This document shows positions 44,161 through 53,650 of a DNA stretch of 64,000 bases, piece by piece. Numbering within the stretch: the stretch's first letter is position 1; each line of letters starts with the position of its first letter. Below the pieces are notes generated by a model. That model saw only the letters and a program-made list of their open reading frames with translations. It searched no databases and was not told the origin of the DNA. Source of the stretch: Thalassotalea insulae (lineage in GTDB: Bacteria; Pseudomonadota; Gammaproteobacteria; Enterobacterales; Alteromonadaceae); contig NZ_BSST01000001.1 in the NCBI RefSeq assembly GCF_030161395.1, forward strand, positions 2,728,001 through 2,792,000, in the 5' to 3' direction. The position numbers and the translations under genes are program-made.

Positions 44161-44877
44161 TTGTTAGCTCTTATTCGCTTAATTTTAATGGCGTTAGCTT
44201 TAGTCATTATTTCAGTTTGCTCTGTGATATTTTGTTTGTTCAGACCCTTTCACCGTAACAATGTTTATCATGCTGCCCGGTTTTTGGGGAAAACTTCACG
44301 CTTGCTAGGGCTAGAAGTTGAATTACGTATTCCTGAACACATTCGTCAGGTTAGTCCTGCGGTTTATATTTGTAACCATCAGAACAGTTACGACATTTTT
44401 ACGCTAAGTAATGCCGTATTACCGGGTACAGTTAGTATTGGTAAAAAAAGCCTGAAATGGATCCCGTTTTTTGGTCAGATGTATTGGCTAACCGGTAATA
44501 TTTTGATCGATCGTAAAAATACCAATAAAGCGATGAATACGATTGCTGTCACAGCACAAAAAATTAAGGAAAAGCAATTATCGGTATGGCTTTTTCCAGA
44601 AGGTACTCGCAGCAATGGTCGAGGAGTTTTACCATTTAAAACAGGTGCTTTTCGTACAGCGATGCAGGCTAATGTGCCAATTATTCCAGTATGTGCCAGT
44701 GAGCAGCATGATAAGATTGATTTAAATCGCTGGGATAATGGTAAATTGATCATTGAATTTATGGAACCCATCTTTTTAGATGGCATGACTAAAGAAGATC
44801 TACGGACGGTAACTAATGAGACCCGTGATAAAATGATAGAAAAAATTGCACAAATTAATAAAGAGGCGGCATCATGA
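44161..44877 (+). CDS. plsC: 1-acyl-sn-glycerol-3-phosphate acyltransferase
   Basis: Adds the second acyl chain to lysophosphatidic acid in phospholipid synthesis, on the inner membrane. An N-terminal membrane helix precedes the NHQNSYD (HX4D) and FPEGTRS motifs. KKSLKWIPFFGQMYWLTGNI is nearly the same as in E. coli PlsC. I choose TTG at 44161 with GGAAG 6 bases upstream (239 residues), because the start then lines up with E. coli PlsC; the GTG at 44122 overlaps a TATAAT and adds 13 residues. Its end overlaps rraB by 4 bases. Confidence 0.93.
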   Translation: MLALIRLILMALALVIISVCSVIFCLFRPFHRNNVYHAARFLGKTSRLLGLEVELRIPEHIRQVSPAVYICNHQNSYDIFTLSNAVLPGTVSIGKKSLKWIPFFGQMYWLTGNILIDRKNTNKAMNTIAVTAQKIKEKQLSVWLFPEGTRSNGRGVLPFKTGAFRTAMQANVPIIPVCASEQHDKIDLNRWDNGKLIIEFMEPIFLDGMTKEDLRTVTNETRDKMIEKIAQINKEAAS

Positions 44878-45224
44878 ATGATGAATCGTTACAGCAATGG
44901 TTAGAACACACTGAATCTCTGGTTTCTGCTTTACTAGAGGACGGTAGTAATGAGGAAGTGCATCATACGATAGAACATCACTTTTCATGTCCTGACTTTG
45001 AACAATTAGAAAAAGCTGCTGTTGCCGCTTTTAAAATGGGTCTAGAAGTTGAAGAGCCGGAAGAAGCGGAAGATGAAAATGGCACAAAAGTGTTTGCCTT
45101 TGACATAATTACCGAACAGCCGTTAGATGAAGAAATATTAAAAGACGAAACAAAATCAATGTTTGAGTTGGCGAAACAATGCAAAGTTGATTATGATGGG
45201 TGGGGTACCTACTTCGAAGAATAA
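44874..45224 (+). CDS. rraB: Regulator of ribonuclease E activity B
   Basis: Small acidic protein of 116 residues that binds RNase E and modulates RNA decay in enterics. The C-terminal YDGWGTYFEE and the acidic centre (EVEEPEEAEDENGTK) are typical. Its ATG overlaps the plsC stop (ATGA), which implies translational coupling. Confidence 0.9.
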   Translation: MNDESLQQWLEHTESLVSALLEDGSNEEVHHTIEHHFSCPDFEQLEKAAVAAFKMGLEVEEPEEAEDENGTKVFAFDIITEQPLDEEILKDETKSMFELAKQCKVDYDGWGTYFEE

Positions 45225-45251
45225 TAATATTGTAAGAAAAAGGAGTTTTTC

Positions 45252-45413
45252 ATGGAATGGTTACAACAATTATTAAGCGCCGAGACGCTTTCTTTATTAA
45301 TCCCTATTGTGGCGATTATCGGGGCCTTTGCCGTTGCCGCACTGAAAGCTCATCATCGCCATCAGGAACGCATTGAGAAAATTAAGCAGGGCTATGATCC
45401 TGATAGTGTATAA
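45252..45413 (+). CDS. Small membrane protein, 53 residues
   Basis: A short gene with an excellent ribosome site (AAAAAGGAG, 6 bases before ATG). The product begins MEWLQQLLSAETLSLLIPIV, continues through one membrane helix (AIIGAFAVAAL) and ends in a basic/amphipathic tail with HHRHQERIEKIKQGYDPDSV. One hydrophobic helix followed by a cytoplasmic charged helix resembles PspB-like or other small regulators, but no family can be named. It lies 27 bases after rraB and before a terminator, so it is probably the last gene of plsC-rraB. Confidence 0.7.
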   Translation: MEWLQQLLSAETLSLLIPIVAIIGAFAVAALKAHHRHQERIEKIKQGYDPDSV

Positions 45414-45433
45414 GAGTTAATAACACTGAAATT

Positions 45434-45462
45434 AAAAAAGCAAAGATCATCTTTGCTTTTTT
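45434..45462 (+). terminator. Terminator after plsC-rraB-small ORF
   Basis: AAAAAAGCAAAGA and TCTTTGCTTTTTT pair around a TCA loop. The symmetrical A and T tracts could also serve the leftward nagR gene ending at 45484. Confidence 0.85.
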
Positions 45463-45483
45463 GCTCTCTGCTATTATCTATTT

Positions 45484-46500
45484 TTAGCTCGTTTGACAAG
45501 TTGAGTCTCTAACGACTAATTGTGGAGTATATTGAGTGTTGATATGACTCGCTGACTGTTTACGTGATTTGGCAATCAGCAGGCTTGCCGCATTTTCCGC
45601 AATTTCTGGTGTCGGTTGGTTGGCCGTTGTTAATCTCGGCCAGGTTTGGCGAGAAAACGGACTGTTTTCAAAACCGGTAATGGATAATTGCTCCGGAATG
45701 GAAATGCCCATTAACCGAGAAGCAAATAACGCACCTGCCGCGATTTCATCATTACAGGAAAATATTGCCGTTGGTTTAATTTCTTCTGACATTAGTTGTT
45801 TCGCACCGTCGACACCTGACTCGAACGAGTACTCACCAGCAATAATGAGATTATCATTGATGGTAATATTGTTTTCAATTAGCGCATCCTTATAGCCTTT
45901 TAGCCGCTCAACCGTAGACATATGCTCCGCTTCCCCGGCGATAAACCCAATATTTGTATGACCTAAATCGATTAAATGCTGGGTAATACTTTTTGCTGCT
46001 GCATGGTCATTGATCATAATACAAGGGGCGAGGTCATCAGGTGCTTTATCACCTGACATGATACGGACAATATCAACATCTAATGCCAGAATACGTTCAA
46101 CAAACTCTGGCATTTCAGAAAACGGAGGGGTCAAGACTAAACCGGCAATACGGGAGTGTTTGACCATATTGGTGATTTCATCAATCAGGTGTTCAGACTT
46201 CGCGCTACAAGGGTGAATGAGTAGTTCAAACCCTTGTTTTTTACAGGCAGACAAAATCCCGTTTTGCATGTCTATAATGTAATAAGCATTCGGATTATCA
46301 TAGATAAATGCCACGCTGTAGGACTTGGTGCCAGCTAAGTTTCTAGCCGCTAAGTTAGGTTGATAATTTAAACTGGCGACAGCCGCCATCACTTTTTCTC
46401 TGGTTGGCTGACGTACAGAAGGTTCGTTATTTATCACCCTGGAGACGGTTTTGATCGACACACCAGCTTGTTTAGCAACGTCGTTTATTGTAGCTTTCAT
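45484..46500 (-). CDS. nagR: LacI-family transcriptional regulator NagR
   Basis: A 338-residue LacI/GalR-type repressor. The N-terminal HTH is INDVAKQAGVSIKTVSRVIN with hinge helix YQPNLAARNLAG, and a periplasmic-binding-protein-like effector domain follows. Its adjacency to GlcNAc genes and the five LacI-type palindromes in front of those genes identify it as the NagR described for Shewanella and related Alteromonadales, where GlcNAc-6-P is the proposed inducer. It is divergent from pgi with one operator between them, so autoregulation is possible. The assignment rests on context, not on a measured ligand. Confidence 0.85.
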   Translation of the reverse strand: MKATINDVAKQAGVSIKTVSRVINNEPSVRQPTREKVMAAVASLNYQPNLAARNLAGTKSYSVAFIYDNPNAYYIIDMQNGILSACKKQGFELLIHPCSAKSEHLIDEITNMVKHSRIAGLVLTPPFSEMPEFVERILALDVDIVRIMSGDKAPDDLAPCIMINDHAAAKSITQHLIDLGHTNIGFIAGEAEHMSTVERLKGYKDALIENNITINDNLIIAGEYSFESGVDGAKQLMSEEIKPTAIFSCNDEIAAGALFASRLMGISIPEQLSITGFENSPFSRQTWPRLTTANQPTPEIAENAASLLIAKSRKQSASHINTQYTPQLVVRDSTCQTS

Positions 46501-46652
46501 CTATCCGTACAGCCTTAAATATTATACTTGTTATTGAATTATAGGGTTTAAGAATATTGTTTTATTGATTACGCAGCAAGGAATTATCAGTTAAATTGGT
46601 TAATTACTTTCAATTTAGTTTTAATTTATCCAATATCTGAAAACAATAAAAT

Positions 46653-46670
46653 TGACAGCGCTGTCATTTT
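46653..46670. promoter_or_regulatory. NagR operator 1 (nagR/pgi)
   Basis: ATTGACAGCGCTGTCATT, with a perfect 14-base core TGACAGCGCTGTCA at 46655-46668, lies about 50 bases before pgi. The even-length palindrome with central CG is typical of LacI-family operators. The core recurs at four other places, all in the GlcNAc locus. Confidence 0.85.
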
Positions 46671-46717
46671 TAAATATTGTACCCTGAAAATTATTAAATT
46701 ATGCACTAGGAAGAGTT

Positions 46718-48364
46718 ATGTCAAGTCGCCAATCATTGAGTAGTTGGAAAAAATTAACGCAAATGGCGTTAGAGAAAAAATCTCAGCATATGAACGATTT
46801 GTTTGCTCAGGACAGCAAACGATTCGATAAATTTTCAATTAAGTTGCCTAAGTTGTTATTAGATTATTCAAAGAACTTGATTGATAGCGAAACTATGAAT
46901 ACTTTGTTTGAATTAGCTCATGAGACCGATGTTACTGGTTGGCGAGCTAAAATGTTTGATGGTGAAAAAATCAATAAAACCGAAGACCGTGCTGTGTTAC
47001 ATACTGCACTACGTCGCACTAGTGAAACGCCACTAATTGTAGATGGTGAAAATGTCACTGAGAGTGTAAAGAGCCAACTTGAAAAGATGGAGTCTTTTGT
47101 TAATAACGTCAGGGAAGGGCACTGGAAAGGTTATTCTGGTAAACGGATCACTGACATTGTCAATATTGGGGTTGGTGGTTCTAATTTAGGTCCTCAAATG
47201 GTGACTGAAGCGTTAAAACATTACAGTGATAATAGCGTAAACGTGCATTATGTTTCCAATGTGGATGGTGCACAAATTGTTGAAACATTGCGGCCGCTAG
47301 AACCAGAAAAAGTCCTGTTTATCGTATCTAGTAAAACCTTTACCACCACCGAAACTATGACCAATGCGAGAACAGCGATTAAATGGCTAACCGCAGCGTC
47401 TTTTGATGAATCGGCAGTTGCTAAACATTTTGTAGCGGTCACTGCCAATAGCACCAATGCTATGGCATTTGGCATTAAAAAAGAAAATATTTTTGATATG
47501 TGGGATTGGGTCGGTGGACGCTTTTCCTTGTGGTCAGCAATAGGATTAGCCATAGCTTTGGATCTAGGCTTTGATAAGTTTAAGGAGTTATTGGCGGGTG
47601 CAGATGAAATGGATCAGCACTTCATTAATGCGCCGTTTGAGCAAAATATGCCAGTGATCATGGCATTATTGAGTGTCTGGAATACCACTTTCTTAGGGGC
47701 AAAATCTCAGGCTATTTTGCCTTATGATCAAACTTTGCATATGTTAGCCGCATATTTGCAGCAGGCCGAAATGGAAAGTAATGGTAAATCCGTAACCTGG
47801 GACGGTGTCGAAGTGGATTATGCGACAGTACCTTCTATTTGGGGAGAGCTGGGTATTAATGGGCAGCATGCATTTTATCAGTACTTGCATCAAAGTAATA
47901 ATGTTGTCCCTGCTGATTTTATTGGTTCTGTTGAAAGTGTTACGCCAGTAAAAGGACATCATGAAACTCTGATGGCAAACTTTTTCGCTCAGACACAGGC
48001 GTTAATGACAGGTGTGAATGAACAACAAGTTAGAGAAGATCTAAAAGCAAAAGGCAGAACACCTGAATATATCGATAAGGTGGCGCCTCATAAGGTGCAC
48101 AAAGGTAATCGTCCAACGAATACGATATTATTAAAGCGTATCGATCCGGCAACTCTTGGTAGTTTAATTGCTGCCTATGAGCATAAGATTTTTGTTCAAG
48201 GTATAGTGTTACAGATTTGTTCATTTGATCAGTGGGGGGTTGAACTTGGTAAAGGGTTAGCGGCTTCTATTCAGGAGGAATTAGAAGGGAAAACGATTGC
48301 TGATAATCATGATTGTTCAACCGAAAATTTAATTCACTATTATAAGCAAACAAAAATTAACTAA
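46718..48364 (+). CDS. pgi: Glucose-6-phosphate isomerase
   Basis: Interconverts fructose-6-P and glucose-6-P, 548 residues as in E. coli. Visible signatures: GVGGSNLGPQMV, SSKTFTTTETMTNA, the catalytic Glu in WDWVGGRFSLWSAIG and the C-terminal GVELGKGLA. AGGAAGAG precedes the ATG. A NagR operator in its promoter places it in the GlcNAc regulon, where it would convert the fructose-6-P released by NagB-II. A hairpin terminator follows. Confidence 0.96.
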   Translation: MSSRQSLSSWKKLTQMALEKKSQHMNDLFAQDSKRFDKFSIKLPKLLLDYSKNLIDSETMNTLFELAHETDVTGWRAKMFDGEKINKTEDRAVLHTALRRTSETPLIVDGENVTESVKSQLEKMESFVNNVREGHWKGYSGKRITDIVNIGVGGSNLGPQMVTEALKHYSDNSVNVHYVSNVDGAQIVETLRPLEPEKVLFIVSSKTFTTTETMTNARTAIKWLTAASFDESAVAKHFVAVTANSTNAMAFGIKKENIFDMWDWVGGRFSLWSAIGLAIALDLGFDKFKELLAGADEMDQHFINAPFEQNMPVIMALLSVWNTTFLGAKSQAILPYDQTLHMLAAYLQQAEMESNGKSVTWDGVEVDYATVPSIWGELGINGQHAFYQYLHQSNNVVPADFIGSVESVTPVKGHHETLMANFFAQTQALMTGVNEQQVREDLKAKGRTPEYIDKVAPHKVHKGNRPTNTILLKRIDPATLGSLIAAYEHKIFVQGIVLQICSFDQWGVELGKGLAASIQEELEGKTIADNHDCSTENLIHYYKQTKIN

Positions 48365-48383
48365 CTGCACTGTTTCTATCTTT

Positions 48384-48420
48384 AAAGGAAGATTGAAAAT
48401 AAATTCATCTTCCTTTTTTT
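48384..48420 (+). terminator. Terminator after pgi
   Basis: AAAGGAAGAT and ATCTTCCTTT pair around an A/T loop and are followed by TTTT. Confidence 0.8.
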
Positions 48421-48631
48421 ATGCATGTATTTGTTTATTTATTCATTATTACTATATAACTAAGCGAAAAATTGACTAAAAAGCGGTAAGTAAGGCGTAA
48501 ATCGGTCAATTTCAGATAAAAAAAGTAAAGCTATAATTACATTTAAAACAGTTGGTTATGATTTTTTTGCTGAATATTTAACTGAAAAGTATAGCCAATG
48601 ATTAATTTTTTGTGTATGGTTTTACTCAACC

Positions 48632-48649
48632 GATGACAACGCTGTCATA
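48632..48649. promoter_or_regulatory. NagR operator 2 (TonB receptor, distal)
   Basis: GATGACAACGCTGTCATA, core TGACAACGCTGTCA at 48634-48647. It differs from operators 1 and 4 by one base next to the centre and is identical in the core to operator 5. Confidence 0.82.
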
Positions 48650-48655
48650 ATTTAA

Positions 48656-48673
48656 AAAGACAGCGCTGTCTTA
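48656..48673. promoter_or_regulatory. NagR operator 3 (TonB receptor, proximal)
   Basis: AAAGACAGCGCTGTCTTA, core AGACAGCGCTGTCT at 48658-48671, a perfect palindrome whose outer pair is A/T swapped. Its centre is 24 bases from operator 2. The pair precedes the receptor start at 48730. Confidence 0.78.
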
Positions 48674-48729
48674 AACAAGGTTATATAAACATAACTAGAT
48701 ATTAAAAAAACGTGTGTAAGGGAAAGTCG

Positions 48730-51700
48730 ATGTCATCTAAAACATTTAAAAAAGGCGTGTTAGCGAGCTCGATCGCTATGGTGCTTGCTGGTGGTGTTAC
48801 ACCGCTAGCAATAGCTGCTGACGGCGCTGATAAAGAAATCGAAGTAATTGAAGTGACCGGTATTCGTGGGTCTTCAAAAGCAAGTATTAATGGTAAACGT
48901 TTTGCTGATTCGCAAATCGACGGTATCGCCGCCGAAGATATTGGTAAACTGCCGGACGTAACTATTACTGATTCATTGCAACGTATCACTGGTGTACAAA
49001 TTGAGCGGGTTGCCGGTGAAGGTGGTCCAGTGCAAATTCGTGGCCTACCTCAGGTAGATACGACCATGAATGGTGAAACCTTCTTATCTGCCACTACGAT
49101 TGATACCTCAGGCGCGGATTTAGGTGACTTACCAGCGCAGTTATTTGGTGGTGTCGATGTCTATAAGTCAGCGACAGCAAAAAACACAGCGCAAGGCATT
49201 GCTGGTTCGATAGATTTAAAAACCCGTCGTCCGTTTGATATGGATAATGGTTGGACATTTGCTGGCGGTTTGGAAGCTACTCGTGGTTCTATCACGGAAG
49301 AAACCGACCCAACACTTCATGGTTTAGCATCATACAATGATGGTAAATTTGGCTTGTTAATTTCTGCTGTGACCCAAGAAGCGACTCTTGCCACTGATTA
49401 CAATGGTCATAATGATACCTCGGAAAATGGTGGCTTAGGCTGGACTTCAAATAACCATTCTTGGAGTCGCCCTGCTGAACGTGCATGGGCAAGTGGTGAA
49501 CAGTGTTCTGTACCTGAAGGTGATTTATTAGAAACTGCATGTGGTGATCGACTAGTTAACATAGTCCCTCATGGTTTTACTGCCTTTAATAAAACCGAAG
49601 AACGTGAACGTGATGCATTGCAAGCGTCATTACAAGCAGATTTAGGTGAAGGTTTTACCTTAACGGCGGATTATTTTTATACCAATCAAGATCGCTTTAA
49701 TAATCGCTCTGGTTTTAACAACAATAACCGCTGGCAAACTTTTGCACAGTATGCTTTTGCTACCCATGCAACGGGTGATACATTTTCTCGTACGGTAGAT
49801 GTTTTTGATGATGATGGTAATTTTGTAGGGACACGAGATGAACAGTGGGAAGCCGTAGACGCTTTCAAAATGCGTCCTTACCGTTTACAAACCTTCACTC
49901 AAGTCAATGTTAACGAAGAAAAATCACAAAACTTTAATTTGCAGTTAGATTATGACAATGGTGGTGCGTTAACGGGACAAATTCGTGCAACACATGCCCG
50001 TGCAACCGCTAAGATGCGTCATGCCTATGGCGAAGGCGATATCATGAGTATCGACAGTGGTGCGATTGTTACCGGTCCTGGTGGCCTTAACCCGGCGCAA
50101 TATTGTACTCACGGCGAAGAAATCATCGGCTCTGAAGGTGGCTGTAATGCTCAATATTCAACCGGTATTCAAGACAGCGACTTTTTCTTAACGCACGACG
50201 CACGTGGTGAGCATCCAACCTTTGGTGGCTTTGACACTGTGGTGAACGGTGGCAAAGGTATGATGACAGTCGCCGATTACATGGCGGATGTGGATTCTTA
50301 CCATATTGGGGCGTTTTCTTCTGAAGGTAATACTGACGATGAAGGGGAATTAAATACCTTTAGTACTAAGTGGAATTACGCGTTAGCAGACCACGAGTTT
50401 ATTACCAGTATTGATTTCGGTATTCGCTACAGCAAACGTACGGTTGATCATGATCAATTCACTTATACGTCTAAGTTTGGAAATGGCTGTGATATTGCGC
50501 AATGGAAAGCGGTTGACCAAAGCTACAATGGTGCTCCTTTAGTGCCAGAAGTTTTAGACGAAAATGGCGAAGTAGTAAAAGCTGAAGTCCCAGCGGGTCC
50601 GTGTAATGAAGTGGCTGGCACTGGTGAATATGTCATGGATGATGAAGGTAACCAAGTGTGGACACCTTATACCTTATTAGCGCCAACGCGATTAGATCAA
50701 TATACCGATGTGAAATGGCAAACAGACTTTGGTGGTGTTAATGGCATTCCAGGCATTTGGGTGATAGATCCTGAAAGTTTCCGTAATCCGAAGAAATTCC
50801 ACCAAGACACGTTTGGTAATGTGCAACGTACTGAAAATGGTGGTTCAACCTATGATGTTGGCTTAGATGAAATTACCTATTTTGCTCAGGTTAATTTCGA
50901 CTACGAAAAACTCAGTGGTAACGTTGGCGTTAAAGTCATTGAAACGGATTTATACGTTAAACAAAACCTTGTAGGTCCTAACTTGCCACATTCAGGTTTA
51001 GGTCCTGATATCGGCGATGTGGTTACTGAGCGTAGTTATAAAGATGTACTACCATCGGTTAACTTGGCTTACCAGGCAACAGAAGATGTGGTATTACGTG
51101 CAGCCTATTCGGAAAATATGCAGCCGCTTAATTTGTCACAATGGGGCGCTGGTAAAGTAGTTGGCCTAGTGTTTAATAATGATTGTGGTTGTATGCGAGT
51201 GCAAAATGGCTCACTAAATGGTAACCCGGAGCTTGATCCTTGGCTGTCTACAAACTATTCACTTTCTGCTGAGTGGTATGCAGGGGATGCGTCAATGTTC
51301 TTTGTATCAACTTATGGCATTGATATTGATAGCTTTACTGAATCTACTACCGTTATGATAGATGAACCTGATTCAGATGGTATCCGTCGTGGTCCACATC
51401 CATTTACTTCTACCAAACAAGGTAAAGGTGGTGATGTTTCCGGTTATGAAATCGGTGGTAAAGTAGCGTTTAGTGACTTCTTAGGTGAAGATAGCTTCTT
51501 AGCGAATGTCGGTATGGATTTAAACTATACTTATGCTGACAGCTCTCAGGACGCCAAAGATGTTCATGGTAATGACTTACCATTCCAAGGGATGTCAGAA
51601 GATACTTATAATGCGGTAGTCTGGTATGAAAATGATGTCTTCTCTGCGCGTTTAGCATGGAACTCTCGTAGTCCACGTTTACATACAGCAGGTAATGCAG

Positions 51701-51909
51701 GAACAGGTGGTCAATCATTGTATCAAGACGATTATTCACAACTTGATTTCAACGCTACCTACAACTGGGATGAGAATATCAGCTTCTATGTTAATGGTTC
51801 TAACATCACTGAAGAGTATCAACAAACTTATATCGGTTTTGCGAAACAAAAAGCATTCCAAAACGTTTATGAAGCACGTTGGACTATGGGAGCTCGTGTA
51901 ACTTTCTAA
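48730..51909 (+). CDS. TonB-dependent receptor for GlcNAc oligosaccharides
   Basis: Outer-membrane active transporter of 1059 residues. Signal peptide (up to AIAAD), TonB box EVIEVTGIR, plug domain (LPDVTITDSLQRITGVQIER, VQIRGLPQVDTTMNGE, GSIDLKTRRPFD) and a large barrel ending MGARVTF. The plug pattern is that of the TonB-Xanth-Caul receptor family, common for complex carbohydrates and often found beside tryptophan-halogenase-family genes. Double NagR operators point to chitin-oligosaccharide substrates. I use ATG at 48730, preceded by AAGGGAAAG; the upstream ATG at 48712 adds six polar residues. A terminator follows at 51939. Confidence 0.9.
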   Translation: MSSKTFKKGVLASSIAMVLAGGVTPLAIAADGADKEIEVIEVTGIRGSSKASINGKRFADSQIDGIAAEDIGKLPDVTITDSLQRITGVQIERVAGEGGPVQIRGLPQVDTTMNGETFLSATTIDTSGADLGDLPAQLFGGVDVYKSATAKNTAQGIAGSIDLKTRRPFDMDNGWTFAGGLEATRGSITEETDPTLHGLASYNDGKFGLLISAVTQEATLATDYNGHNDTSENGGLGWTSNNHSWSRPAERAWASGEQCSVPEGDLLETACGDRLVNIVPHGFTAFNKTEERERDALQASLQADLGEGFTLTADYFYTNQDRFNNRSGFNNNNRWQTFAQYAFATHATGDTFSRTVDVFDDDGNFVGTRDEQWEAVDAFKMRPYRLQTFTQVNVNEEKSQNFNLQLDYDNGGALTGQIRATHARATAKMRHAYGEGDIMSIDSGAIVTGPGGLNPAQYCTHGEEIIGSEGGCNAQYSTGIQDSDFFLTHDARGEHPTFGGFDTVVNGGKGMMTVADYMADVDSYHIGAFSSEGNTDDEGELNTFSTKWNYALADHEFITSIDFGIRYSKRTVDHDQFTYTSKFGNGCDIAQWKAVDQSYNGAPLVPEVLDENGEVVKAEVPAGPCNEVAGTGEYVMDDEGNQVWTPYTLLAPTRLDQYTDVKWQTDFGGVNGIPGIWVIDPESFRNPKKFHQDTFGNVQRTENGGSTYDVGLDEITYFAQVNFDYEKLSGNVGVKVIETDLYVKQNLVGPNLPHSGLGPDIGDVVTERSYKDVLPSVNLAYQATEDVVLRAAYSENMQPLNLSQWGAGKVVGLVFNNDCGCMRVQNGSLNGNPELDPWLSTNYSLSAEWYAGDASMFFVSTYGIDIDSFTESTTVMIDEPDSDGIRRGPHPFTSTKQGKGGDVSGYEIGGKVAFSDFLGEDSFLANVGMDLNYTYADSSQDAKDVHGNDLPFQGMSEDTYNAVVWYENDVFSARLAWNSRSPRLHTAGNAGTGGQSLYQDDYSQLDFNATYNWDENISFYVNGSNITEEYQQTYIGFAKQKAFQNVYEARWTMGARVTF

Positions 51910-51938
51910 GTGATCACAAGTGACATATACACTCTATG

Positions 51939-51970
51939 AAACCGCCGCCTAATCGTGGCGGTTTTTATTT
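51939..51970 (+). terminator. Terminator after the TonB receptor
   Basis: AAACCGCC and GGCGGTTT pair around a 10-base loop and run into TTATTTCTTT. Confidence 0.8.
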
Positions 51971-52113
51971 CTTTAAAATTAAGGACATATTTGGGGATGC
52001 ATTGATATGCTATTGCTAAGGACAAGTAAGATGTTTGTTTTTAGCAATATGATATTCTAACTATTACTGCGTTGCTCTGCGGTCTTTAGTGGTTGTAAAT
52101 TGAGGTGAGAAAT

Positions 52114-53631
52114 ATGGTGGTGGAAAAGAAAAATGTTAAGTCGGTTGTAATTGCTGGTGGCGGTACCGCTGGCTGGATGACGGCGGCGGCATTGAGTCAT
52201 CATTTTAAAGATCAAGCGATCAGAATTACCTTAATTGAATCATCACAGATTGGCACCATTGGTGTTGGCGAAGCAACGATTCCAACCCTTAGGCGTTTTT
52301 ATCAAAAACTAGGTTTGACTGATTTAGATGTGGTCAAGGCCACGGCTGCAACTTGCAAATTAGGTATTGAGTTTAAAGATTGGTTTCAGGAAGGGACGTC
52401 TTTTATTCATCCATTTGGCCTTTACGGTCAGGGGACACAAGAGGTCGCTTTCCATCAATATTGGCTCAGAGCAAAAAAGGCGGGCAGCAAAGTGGCACTG
52501 GCGGATTATTCGTTAGGAGTAAATTTGGCGAAAGAAAGCCGTTTTACCTTGCCGAGTGAACAACCTGAAAGTCAGCTTGAGATCTTTGACTGGGCACTGC
52601 ACTTTGATGCCGCTTTATTTGCACAATTGATGAAAGATTATGCCGTTGCTAACGGCGTAATGCCGATCGATGCTAAAATAGAACAAGTAACATTGAATCA
52701 ACAAGATAAGCGTATTGAGATGTTACAGTTACAAGATGGTTGTCTGATTTCAGGCGATTTATTTATTGATTGCTCCGGTTTTAGTGGGATATTGATAAAA
52801 CAAGCACTGAATACCCCATTTGAAGACTGGAGTCAGTGGTTGCTGTGTGATAGAGCTATTGCGGTACAAAGTGAGACCTCAGGGCAACCATTAGCACGAA
52901 CCATTTCACAAGCTCATACGGCAGGTTGGCAGTGGAAAATACCATTGCAACACCGTATGGGAAATGGCCTGGTTTATTCCAGCAAGTATATTGATGATCA
53001 GGCTGCAAAAGAGTGCCTGCTTGCTAATGTTGAAGGTAAAATATTACATCAACCTCGTTCGTTCTCATTCACGCCAGGACGTATCAAAAGTGCCTGGCAT
53101 AACAACTGTATTGCCGTTGGCTTATCTTCAGGTTTTTTAGAGCCGTTGGAAAGCACCAGTATTGCCTTGGTAGAAACCGCGATTGAAAAAATCATCCAAA
53201 CATTTGAACAGCCAGAGTATACAAAACAAGACGTGGATAAATTCAACCATGCTACTGTGATGGAATATGAGCGGGTTCGTGATTTTATTATCTTACATTA
53301 TAAAGCAAATCAACGTACCGACGGTGCTATGTGGCAATTTTGTCGGGAGATGCCTGTGCCTGACAAGTTAATAGAGAAGCTACAGAGATATCAGCAAACA
53401 GGCAGTATCATGCAATATCCTTGGGAAATTTTCGGTAAAGATAGTTGGCTGGCGATTCTTGATGGCTTTAATATTTATCCAAAAAATTATGATAAAAAAG
53501 CCGATAATATGCCGATTGAATATCTCAATCAGCAACTAGAGTATATGAAAACTCGGGTGCGCAAGGCTGTTGACGGCGCTCCAACACATGGTGAGTTTTT
53601 AGCCCAATATTGCCAGTTTATCGCTAAGTAA
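52114..53631 (+). CDS. Flavin-dependent tryptophan-halogenase-family protein 1
   Basis: FAD-dependent monooxygenase-fold protein of 505 residues. The FAD motif is VVIAGGGTAGWMTAAAL, with GVGEATIPTL following. The residues defining active halogenases are all found: the Lys equivalent to Lys79 of PrnA (ATCKLGIEF), the WxWxIP motif as WQWKIP, and the Glu of FLEPLESTSI. The true substrate is unknown; free tryptophan is unproven for receptor-linked members of the family. ATG at 52114 has GAGGTGA upstream. It is second after the receptor, with a terminator but no NagR operator between, and is 10-20 bases from paralogue 2. Confidence 0.88.
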   Translation: MVVEKKNVKSVVIAGGGTAGWMTAAALSHHFKDQAIRITLIESSQIGTIGVGEATIPTLRRFYQKLGLTDLDVVKATAATCKLGIEFKDWFQEGTSFIHPFGLYGQGTQEVAFHQYWLRAKKAGSKVALADYSLGVNLAKESRFTLPSEQPESQLEIFDWALHFDAALFAQLMKDYAVANGVMPIDAKIEQVTLNQQDKRIEMLQLQDGCLISGDLFIDCSGFSGILIKQALNTPFEDWSQWLLCDRAIAVQSETSGQPLARTISQAHTAGWQWKIPLQHRMGNGLVYSSKYIDDQAAKECLLANVEGKILHQPRSFSFTPGRIKSAWHNNCIAVGLSSGFLEPLESTSIALVETAIEKIIQTFEQPEYTKQDVDKFNHATVMEYERVRDFIILHYKANQRTDGAMWQFCREMPVPDKLIEKLQRYQQTGSIMQYPWEIFGKDSWLAILDGFNIYPKNYDKKADNMPIEYLNQQLEYMKTRVRKAVDGAPTHGEFLAQYCQFIAK

Positions 53632-53650
53632 CAAGAGAGTATTGAATAGC

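Larger units (their letters stand above)
48365..48711. other. Regulatory intergenic region between pgi and the TonB receptor
   Basis: About 350 bases that contain the pgi terminator at the left, an AT-rich stretch with no gene, and two NagR operators about 70-100 bases before the receptor start. Confidence 0.7.
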
